A stretch of DNA of 22,974 bases from a virus, in IMG/VR virus record IMGVR_UViG_3300017786_000156, positions 1 through 22,974 of that record. The stretch is one strand, 5' to 3'. The position numbers and the translations under genes were made by a program. Below, piece by piece: positions 1 to 6,968 of this stretch (the stretch's first letter is position 1; each line of letters begins with the position of its first letter). The notes under the pieces are model-generated. The model made no database searches. It was not told where the DNA came from and saw only the letters and a program-made list of their open reading frames with translations.

Positions 1-1305
1 AAAACTAGTGTTTGATTCCGAAAGAGTTAAACCACTTGAAGCTAGTTTTACGTATGTTGTAGCTCCGCTCTTAATTAACAAATCCCCAGAGCTAGTAAGC
101 TCAACGTCGCCAATCTTTCCAATAGTTGCCAATATTTGCGGACAGGCAATTCTTTGATCTGAATCAATTTTTCCACTTACAGTAAGGTCTCCTCCTACGC
201 CAACGTCTGAAGGTGCTACAATAGAAGAAGTAGAACTAGTAAGGTTAATATCTCCGCTTACCGTCAAATCCCCAGAAACACTTGTGTCGGTAAAAGCTCC
301 CGTTCCTCCGTAATAAAAATTGGATTTGATAGAATTAGCATCAACCTCCCCGGTCACCTCTACGTCTCCGACTACATCTAATGCGGCAGTAGGAATAGCT
401 TTATTGATGCCGACATAGTTGTCATTAGGTTCGATGACTAAAGTGTCTGTGTCTACTGTTAGACCATCAGTTACTATCGCATCGCTCTTCGACTCTAGAT
501 CTCCATTTACAGTTAGATCGCCTGCGATCTCTGGATTAGGGAAAGAAGAAAGGAACGTATATGCGGCGGCAGGAATCTCTGGGCTTACGGGAATGGATCC
601 GGAAAAGTTGTGTCCGATGACCTCTCCATTCAGATCTACTTGAGCCTGCAAAACTGTGCGAACATTGCCGTCAGAAGAAGTAAGCTCGACCTCGAAGAAC
701 GTCTTCACAGCACCAGACTGCGCTATAAGCTCGTAGAGTCCTGCAGTAGCGAGCGAGAGAGTTCCTCTGACTCCGTTGGTTGCGATGTTTGTAAATGTAT
801 TCGTGAACGCTAGAGGATCTCTGAAAACTCTCCAGAGCCAGACCTCCTTAGTCGTAGAATCTCCTGTTACTAATTTAGTGACGCTTACCGTGCTTCGAGG
901 CTGTAAGAGAGTGACGTCGATAGAAGGGATGTTTTGCGCTCCGACTGCGTCAAATTGAACCTTGAAGACAAACCCAGTAAGTTCAGTTGTCACATTTGCT
1001 GATGCAATAGAAGCGACCGCAGTTTGAAGATCAGACGCTGAGTGATTATAAGCCAGAGTCTGAGATCCATCGACTTGATAGCTACCAGACTCCGGACGAG
1101 CGTCGAGATTGCCCATGCCGAGACGAATCTCTGAGTAGTCTTGAATGTTCAAGGCTCCATCTGTTCCTGTAAGATACAGATCAAGCTCGATGCTATCGCC
1201 TACGACGAACTGCGTAAATTTTTGATTTCTGAGATCGTCGATCCCTCGGCATCGAGCTGATCGCAGGTTCTCAGTATCGAAATTTATATATACAGACTGT
1301 CCCAT
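1..1305 (-). CDS. tail fibre / receptor-binding protein, N-terminal 435 residues (truncated by window edge)
   Basis: Open from an ATG at 1305 to the left edge with no stop, so only the N-terminal 435 residues are seen. The first ~200 residues form a globular, beta-rich region like baseplate-attaching fibre domains (BppU-like, by position and style only). From about residue 240 the protein shows short repeats of the type GDLTVNGDL, VSGDLTVSGDI and GGDLTVSGKI, and a segment like YVGINKAIPTAALDVVGDV. These are typical of trimeric beta-helical fibre shafts that often end in an S74-type intramolecular chaperone, which would lie outside the window. The start follows the dehydratase stop by 22 bases and has an AGGAG-like sequence about 11 bases upstream. 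It probably acts in host recognition at the tail tip. The family is clear from the repeats; the exact receptor role is inferred. Confidence 0.8.
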   Translation of the reverse strand, partial: MGQSVYINFDTENLRSARCRGIDDLRNQKFTQFVVGDSIELDLYLTGTDGALNIQDYSEIRLGMGNLDARPESGSYQVDGSQTLAYNHSASDLQTAVASIASANVTTELTGFVFKVQFDAVGAQNIPSIDVTLLQPRSTVSVTKLVTGDSTTKEVWLWRVFRDPLAFTNTFTNIATNGVRGTLSLATAGLYELIAQSGAVKTFFEVELTSSDGNVRTVLQAQVDLNGEVIGHNFSGSIPVSPEIPAAAYTFLSSFPNPEIAGDLTVNGDLESKSDAIVTDGLTVDTDTLVIEPNDNYVGINKAIPTAALDVVGDVEVTGEVDANSIKSNFYYGGTGAFTDTSVSGDLTVSGDINLTSSTSSIVAPSDVGVGGDLTVSGKIDSDQRIACPQILATIGKIGDVELTSSGDLLIKSGATTYVKLASSGLTLSESNTSF

Positions 1306-1327
1306 TAAAAATGCTGCTCCTGTCAAT

Positions 1328-2317
1328 TTACTCCTGCCATGCTTCGTGCTTTCTCACATGGTCGATCACTTGGTCGAATGTCTCCTCTAGCTCGATAGGA
1401 GGACGCCATCCTGCGGAGTATATCTTGCTGCTGTCAAGAGCGTAGCGAAGATCGTGTCCTGCTCTTGTCCGGTGAAAGTCTACAAACTCGTAGATGAGTT
1501 CTTCTCCCATTCTATCAGCGATCTTCTGCGCCAGTTCTAGATTCGTTATCTCCTCTAGTCCTGCGATGTTAAACTTAGTCATTCGAGAATGCTGTTCGCC
1601 GTAGGAAGCGAAGTCTATCTCTTGAAGCATGAAGAGCCAAGCGTCGGCTAGGTTCCTGCAGTCTATATACATTCGAGATCCGACCTTGTCTGGCTGTCCG
1701 TGAACTGTGACAGCCTCTCCCTTATGAACGCGAGAGACGATCTTCGGTAGATACTTCTCCGGATCCTGCATCGTGCCGATCATATTCATGCAATGAGTGA
1801 TGGCGATCGGAGTTCCGTATGTTCTCCAGTAGGCAAAGCATAAAGCGTCCTGTGCCGCTTTAGATGCCGCGTAAGGATTAGAAGGAGCGATGACATCCCA
1901 TTCATGATGGCAATGGTCTCCGTAGGCAGAGCCGAAGACTTCGTCTGTCGAGCAATGGATGAACTTCTCTAGACTAGGAAGATCGCGAGCGAAGTGCAGA
2001 ATGTTTCCAATCAGCCGAGTGTTTGATTCCCAGACGTATATGGGATCCTCGATCGACGTGTCTACATGCGAGATCGAGGCGCAGTTTATGATGTAGTCTA
2101 TATGTCCGATCCGAGATGCTGTTCGCTTCGAGATGGGAGCGTTAAGATCGTGGCAGATCATCGAGTATCGAGGATCTCCGGAGACTCGCTCTGCATCGCC
2201 TAAATGACGAAAGGAGTCGAGTCCGACTACCTCCCATTCTGTTTTTTCTAATGCCCACTTCGCCGTATGAGATCCGACGAAGCCTGCGCTCCCTGTTATT
2301 AGTAGTCTTTTTTTCAT
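1328..2317 (-). CDS. NAD-dependent NDP-sugar 4,6-dehydratase/epimerase (RmlB-like extended SDR)
   Basis: A 329-residue extended short-chain dehydrogenase. The Rossmann NAD-binding motif GSAGFVG is at residues 9-15, the active-site motif STDEVFG at 123-129 (Thr124, Asp125, Glu126), and the catalytic Tyr149-x3-Lys153 in YAASK. The TDE triplet next to YxxxK is characteristic of dTDP-glucose 4,6-dehydratases, which make the 4-keto-6-deoxy sugar nucleotide. Length fits the family (about 320-360). Its start overlaps the stop of the upstream glycosyltransferase by 4 bases (ATGA), so the two are translationally coupled and probably one pathway: this enzyme makes or modifies an activated sugar that the transferase uses. 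The nucleotide and sugar specificity cannot be read from sequence; a GDP-mannose or UDP-sugar dehydratase or epimerase remains possible. Finding it between tail genes is unusual. Confidence 0.85.
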   Translation of the reverse strand: MKKRLLITGSAGFVGSHTAKWALEKTEWEVVGLDSFRHLGDAERVSGDPRYSMICHDLNAPISKRTASRIGHIDYIINCASISHVDTSIEDPIYVWESNTRLIGNILHFARDLPSLEKFIHCSTDEVFGSAYGDHCHHEWDVIAPSNPYAASKAAQDALCFAYWRTYGTPIAITHCMNMIGTMQDPEKYLPKIVSRVHKGEAVTVHGQPDKVGSRMYIDCRNLADAWLFMLQEIDFASYGEQHSRMTKFNIAGLEEITNLELAQKIADRMGEELIYEFVDFHRTRAGHDLRYALDSSKIYSAGWRPPIELEETFDQVIDHVRKHEAWQE

Positions 2318-3330
2318 ATAAATTTATGGAATGGAGTGCGCCGATATCGTAGATGCCCTCTCGTCTCTCCCTCTGTTTCGTGATAAGCCTTGAGAGTGGT
2401 AAGTCCTCCCTCTGCATCCTCGTCTCTCACGACGTGATCGCAGACCGTGTGAGTGATACAGCAAAATCGGAGTCCTTCCGGATGCCATTTGTGCCAGTTA
2501 AGATACAGATCCTGCGTCCCTCCTCCATCGTATCCGTCGAAGTGAGCTAGAGATGCGGCTCGCTTGCTCATGAGAGTGCATCCGAGTCCAGTCCAGTCCG
2601 TCTCGATGACTGCGCCTCGACCTGTGCCGACATGACTGTTGTCTAGCCATCCTCTGCGTCTCCACTTCTTCGCATTCAGCTCGAAGACGTTGCCGCTCGG
2701 AGGACATTTTTTAATGCGCTCATTTATCCTGCCCATTCTCTCATGCTCCTTGTCGAATGATTCTCGGCTCATGTCCTTATTTTTTAGCCTCTCCTCGCAA
2801 GAGTCTATGAGTAGCTGTAGCTTGCTGGGAATGATCCGCTCCTCTGGCAGATAGTCCTCTGCGATCGGATGCCTATAGCTTCCATGTCCTCCTAGAAAGC
2901 TCCCGCCTCCCTGCGAAGGATAAGTGACGAAGGAGACGTCGTAGTAGCCTCCGTCGAAGCGTAGCATGTCTAGAGATACAGATAGAGCATTATGAGGAAC
3001 TAGAACGTCTGCCTCGACGCTCCAGAGAAAGTCGCATCCCCAGCGTCTCGCTGCGTCAAATCCTGTAGACTGCAGAGAAGCTATTAGGATCTGCCGATCC
3101 TTTTTGTAATGCTCTCCGCTCTCCTCCATGTCGATTGCTATGATCTCTCGATCCTCGAAGTCTTTAGCCAAGGCATCGACTGCCTTTTTGCTCGCCTTGT
3201 CTGTGACTACGATAAGTCGATGATCGAACTCGGAACTCTCATGCTCGATCGCCGTCCTAGTTCTACGAAGGCACACTTCTAAGGGATCGACATAGGATTT
3301 AGTCGCTACGATTACTGTGGCTATTTTCAT
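2314..3330 (-). CDS. GT-A type glycosyltransferase in the tail operon
   Basis: A 338-residue protein with the layout of a GT-A glycosyltransferase. The N-terminus MKIATVIVATKSYVDPLEVC is a nucleotide-binding beta strand and turn. A DxD-like metal/nucleotide motif lies in WSVEADVLVP (Glu106-Ala-Asp108). The acceptor-side segment DWTGLGCTLMSKRA and a late His/Asp-containing segment (THTVCDHVV) fit the second half of such enzymes. No signal peptide or membrane segment is visible, so it should act in the cytoplasm. Its start lies just past the stop of the 776-residue tail protein and its end overlaps the dehydratase start by 4 bases. The likely role is sugar transfer onto a virion protein, or less likely onto host surface glycan. 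The fold is inferred from motifs and the acceptor is unknown. Confidence 0.72.
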   Translation of the reverse strand: MKIATVIVATKSYVDPLEVCLRRTRTAIEHESSEFDHRLIVVTDKASKKAVDALAKDFEDREIIAIDMEESGEHYKKDRQILIASLQSTGFDAARRWGCDFLWSVEADVLVPHNALSVSLDMLRFDGGYYDVSFVTYPSQGGGSFLGGHGSYRHPIAEDYLPEERIIPSKLQLLIDSCEERLKNKDMSRESFDKEHERMGRINERIKKCPPSGNVFELNAKKWRRRGWLDNSHVGTGRGAVIETDWTGLGCTLMSKRAASLAHFDGYDGGGTQDLYLNWHKWHPEGLRFCCITHTVCDHVVRDEDAEGGLTTLKAYHETEGETRGHLRYRRTPFHKFI

Positions 3331-3332
3331 TA

Positions 3333-5663
3333 CTAGCGTAATATAGTTGCTCTAGCAGAGCTATCGCAGGTTACAAATGAAGACATTTTAAAGAAAAGGA
3401 CGCTATTTTTAACAACAGTCATTGTATTATACGTATTATACGTTCCGATCGCTGTCGAGCCTTGGCTAACATAAGAAGAATTATTTCTTCCGAATATGTA
3501 ATAAGAGAGAGGAGGATGTCTTCCGTTAAAATCCAATATAGTTCCATCTTCGTCGGTAAAATTTTGTCCTCCTACTATAGAGTTATTTCCCATGACCACC
3601 ATATTTGCTTGCGTCTTCTCTCCTGCGTTATACTGCGCTCCTAGTTGGACTTCGGCTTTCCCTCTTAATATAGTAGAGAACGTCTGAGTAGTCCTCGAAT
3701 TATTTTTGCTAGTAGAATATTTTCCCGTCGAAGAAAAATGAATTAACGATTCGTCCCCTTCTAGACTAAATAAGTATCCACTAGAATTTTTAGAGCTATA
3801 TATATCTCCGAAGTCTCCGTTAGGAAGATAAGATAAATACCTATTTAGACTTATGTTTAAACCAAGCGGAAGTCCTCCGCTAAAAGTATAGTGGTTGGAG
3901 TCCGCAGAGTTGGCGGTTATATTGCCATTAGCGGCAGGAGACGTGTAAGTCCCTGTCGTAGCTTTCTGATCCGCTATACTAATAGGACGATAGCTTCTAA
4001 CGGCGTCGCTGATTTCGTTCTTATATTCATTCTGTATACCGCCCTGCTTTCCCTTATCAACTGTTATTAGTCGAATTATAGGATACCAGACACGCCCTAC
4101 TCCAGTCCTAGAAGAGATTGGAGACACAGGCTGAACATAGCGACTAGTTGCTCCTGCAGCGTGTCCCGGAGTAACAGGTGTTTGTCGTCCGTGTCCGACT
4201 AGCTTAGAATAAGTCGTATCGCTATACACAGTGCTAAAGAACTCGGTAGTCATGAATCCGTCAGATCCTAAGTAACTTTTTTCCACGTTAGACGTTACGC
4301 TAGCGTAACCACTAAACTGGACACTCGTATATCCTTCGTAAATTCTATCTGTAGTAGTAAATAACGCCGCATCTGATAGAGTAATCGTATCTTGATAAAA
4401 ACGCTCCTGTTCCGAAGTCGTAAATTTTACGACTGTATCGTCTACGATGTCTCCGAAGTCGTAAGTCCCTCCTTCGAACTCAGTCGTCGTAGTAAATACA
4501 GTATCTGTGCTAGTAAAACCTGCAAGCGTGGTTACATCCGTATAGTCTCTTGCAGTAACAGTCGTTGCTAAGTCTCCATCTATTCCTTTATATAATTCTT
4601 TTGTCTCTTCATTAAAGTTTGTAGGTTGAGACTTGAAGGAGGAAAAGGAAGTAGTGGTGTCCGCGTTCGTTACGACTCCATTACTTAAAGTCTGTCCTCC
4701 TGTTATAAACACAGCTCCTCCGTATGCGCTAGATAGATTATAGGTTGTGCCGAAGTATCCTGTGATAGGAAGATATTCGCTCTCGTAAGTTTGCAATGTC
4801 TGTGTAAAATTGTAAGTGTCTCCGAACGAATGCGCTTTGTATGTGACCGTATCCGTTATAGTGAGGAGTATATTATCCGGATCTATCCGCGTATATGTAA
4901 GATCGGAATCTGTTGTCGTAATAGATCTAGTGACTACTTCACCCGTAGACTCTCCTAGACTTGTCTGGAATCTATAAACGCGTATGGGGCTATCGCTAGT
5001 CCCCGGATCCGGCTCATAAGTATCAGTATCCCCATAAGTCGTAGAGCTTGTAGTTTGCTCAGTCCCCGTCTCACCTTCTCCTGTCTTGTCTCTAGTAAAA
5101 GTATTATAGTTAGACTGACCATATTGGCTCGTTCCTTTTCTAGAATCCGATATTTGAGATCCGAATCTATTAGTAGAACTAGTCCCTACACTGTTTCCAG
5201 TTCGTTTAAATGAATTGGCTTTCGACGCTCCATCTGATCCATTATAATACGCAGAGCCAGAGCTGCCCGCGTTTTCAAATGCTCCCATGACTGACTTAGA
5301 GCTTTGATAATTCGCGGTATACTTCGTCGTAGTTTGACGGACACCATAAGGACTCTCTCTCCTTAATTTAGTAGATGCAGTCGTTAGTCCTATCTGCCCT
5401 TTAAAAGTATAGCTATCATTGGTCTTATCGCCATCTGGCTCCGAGCCACTAGATATTCTCGAATATCCCCTAAAGATTTTACCTAATTCGTCAAAACTTT
5501 TTATAGATCCTTCTGATTTAGTCTCGGACTTATAACCATTGTCTCTTGTCTCGCTTTCGCTATAAGTGCTAACGAAGTTAGTCGTCACATAATCCGTAGT
5601 AGAAGGCTCGTAAGCATAAGCTGTATGCCTTTTACCTCGTGGCTGATCGTGAGTAAAAGCCAT
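3333..5663 (-). CDS. large Ser/Thr/Tyr-rich tail or fibre protein of unknown fold
   Basis: A 776-residue protein encoded between baseplate-type genes and the sugar enzymes. The first ~230 residues are low-complexity and full of Ser, Thr, Tyr, Gly and Asn (for example TTSSTTYGDTDTYEPDPGTS), with almost no hydrophobic core. The middle consists of repeated beta-like Thr/Tyr-rich strands, and the last ~180 residues look globular (NSIVGGQNFTDEDGT and following). There is no signal peptide or coiled coil. By position it is a virion protein of the tail tip or a fibre. The high density of hydroxyl residues beside a glycosyltransferase makes it the best candidate acceptor for glycosylation; this is inference only. 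It ends TAG followed at once by TAA. The start (ATG at 5663) lies 7 bases after the preceding stop. Confidence 0.7.
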   Translation of the reverse strand: MAFTHDQPRGKRHTAYAYEPSTTDYVTTNFVSTYSESETRDNGYKSETKSEGSIKSFDELGKIFRGYSRISSGSEPDGDKTNDSYTFKGQIGLTTASTKLRRESPYGVRQTTTKYTANYQSSKSVMGAFENAGSSGSAYYNGSDGASKANSFKRTGNSVGTSSTNRFGSQISDSRKGTSQYGQSNYNTFTRDKTGEGETGTEQTTSSTTYGDTDTYEPDPGTSDSPIRVYRFQTSLGESTGEVVTRSITTTDSDLTYTRIDPDNILLTITDTVTYKAHSFGDTYNFTQTLQTYESEYLPITGYFGTTYNLSSAYGGAVFITGGQTLSNGVVTNADTTTSFSSFKSQPTNFNEETKELYKGIDGDLATTVTARDYTDVTTLAGFTSTDTVFTTTTEFEGGTYDFGDIVDDTVVKFTTSEQERFYQDTITLSDAALFTTTDRIYEGYTSVQFSGYASVTSNVEKSYLGSDGFMTTEFFSTVYSDTTYSKLVGHGRQTPVTPGHAAGATSRYVQPVSPISSRTGVGRVWYPIIRLITVDKGKQGGIQNEYKNEISDAVRSYRPISIADQKATTGTYTSPAANGNITANSADSNHYTFSGGLPLGLNISLNRYLSYLPNGDFGDIYSSKNSSGYLFSLEGDESLIHFSSTGKYSTSKNNSRTTQTFSTILRGKAEVQLGAQYNAGEKTQANMVVMGNNSIVGGQNFTDEDGTILDFNGRHPPLSYYIFGRNNSSYVSQGSTAIGTYNTYNTMTVVKNSVLFFKMSSFVTCDSSARATILR

Positions 5664-5670
5664 ATTCTTT

Positions 5671-6252
5671 TTACCCTCCTGCCGTCTGCTTCCAAGTGTA
5701 GTAAATGTCGTTAGGATATTCTCCTAGATCTACGGATCTTTTAGGAATTTCGTAAGCTATATCGACGGAGAAATAGAGATTGTGATTCACTATTTGACTA
5801 ATTAACTCGTTCTCTCCTACGACAGCTATAACATATTTAAAACTAGTATTAACTCCATTTTCTACGAATTCAATTCCGTCTGGAGCGGAGCTTTCGCGAA
5901 CTAATTTTACTGAAGTAACTCCATCGGAGTCTGCGTCTATCTCTAAGCATAAATAAGAAGTCCCAGAGCCATTATTTACTGAAAGATTCTGCACGATAAG
6001 TCCATTTACTAATCCTGCGTTAATACGAACGACATCGTCATTAACCGATATTACTTCGAATGGATTATATTTAATAATTCCGTCTAGCTGTTTTGCTGGA
6101 GCTATAAGAAGAGATCCATCTCCGTTCTGGTTTACGGAGATTCCTCCCGCTCCTCTGGAATTATATAATCCATTAATCGCATCGATAAGCTCGTTAGCTT
6201 TTTCCGTATCTAGTAGAGACGGAGCTTCGTTTCTAGTAAGTCTCTCGATCAT
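5671..6252 (-). CDS. tail/baseplate protein, unknown (193 aa)
   Basis: A 193-residue protein with no motif I recognise. It begins MIERLTRNEAPSLLDTEKAN, a helical segment often seen at the N-terminus of phage tail-tip proteins that carry a predicted trimerisation or attachment helix, followed by a beta-rich body with repeated Ile/Val-Asn strands. Its ATG overlaps the stop of the 238-residue gene by 4 bases, and its own stop is 7 bases from the next gene, so it sits firmly inside the tail operon. Position after the tape measure and before the fibre genes suggests a baseplate or fibre-attachment component. No function can be assigned from sequence alone. Confidence 0.6.
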   Translation of the reverse strand: MIERLTRNEAPSLLDTEKANELIDAINGLYNSRGAGGISVNQNGDGSLLIAPAKQLDGIIKYNPFEVISVNDDVVRINAGLVNGLIVQNLSVNNGSGTSYLCLEIDADSDGVTSVKLVRESSAPDGIEFVENGVNTSFKYVIAVVGENELISQIVNHNLYFSVDIAYEIPKRSVDLGEYPNDIYYTWKQTAGG

Positions 6253-6965
6253 ATCGTAAAGTTACTAACGATTTCGTATGTCTTATTATAGTAAATATTT
6301 CCTATATATTTTCCTGCTTCAAACTTTATTGGTTGTGACGGACTTGAATTAGTAAATTCAAAATCCATATCGTCGTCTATCTTTCCAGCGTTTCCGTTTG
6401 AAGGATTTGCCTCATAGTTTGCTGTCGCGATTGTAAAAGGAGAGAGGCTTCCGTTTTGTATCGCGGCGAGATCCGCTTTCTCATATTCATGTTTAACACG
6501 AACGACGCAGTTAATAGATCCGCTCTTAGTTACGCTATCCGCGTAAACGTCTTCGTTAAAATCTCTTACGTCCTCTATACCTTGAAGATTTAGCCATGCG
6601 AATAAAAAAGTAGATGTTATTACTACGCTGCTAGATCCCGTAATCGTAACTCCCTGAAACTTTGTAAAGGGAACGCTTTGAGCTTGGAAAGAATACCAAG
6701 TCGGAGGAACGACAGCATACTTGGATTCGATCTCAAAGATTCCATTCCCTATATCTCTTACAGATTCCTCATATAGAAAATACTTTTTTCTAGTTTTGTG
6801 CGGCGTCCCTATTGCCGTCGGAGTATATGATCCCTTATTCTGCGCCGCCTTCTCGACGATCACATAAGACTCTGGAATCTGCGGATCCTTGATGAAAAAA
6901 TTAGCTTCTGAGTCTAGCTCTACTCTTGAGGCTAGACTTTCCGGCATGTCGTCTGTTCTAGCCAT
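6249..6965 (-). CDS. tail/baseplate protein, unknown (238 aa)
   Basis: A 238-residue protein directly downstream of the tape measure gene, where siphophages usually encode the distal tail protein or a baseplate hub component. It has mixed alpha/beta composition, with a Val/Thr-rich central segment (FTKFQGVTITGSSSVVITS). I see no metal, catalytic or carbohydrate-binding motif. Its start lies three bases after the tape measure TAG in the same frame (TAG, one Ile codon, ATG), so any amber readthrough would join the two proteins. The end overlaps the next gene by 4 bases. A tail-tip role is inferred from position only. Confidence 0.6.
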   Translation of the reverse strand: MARTDDMPESLASRVELDSEANFFIKDPQIPESYVIVEKAAQNKGSYTPTAIGTPHKTRKKYFLYEESVRDIGNGIFEIESKYAVVPPTWYSFQAQSVPFTKFQGVTITGSSSVVITSTFLFAWLNLQGIEDVRDFNEDVYADSVTKSGSINCVVRVKHEYEKADLAAIQNGSLSPFTIATANYEANPSNGNAGKIDDDMDFEFTNSSPSQPIKFEAGKYIGNIYYNKTYEIVSNFTI

Positions 6966-6968
6966 AAT

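Noticed and set aside
419-958. Three plus-strand frames opposite the left-edge fibre gene
   Set aside because: The minus strand is continuously open here with typical fibre repeats; the plus frames are antisense shadows.
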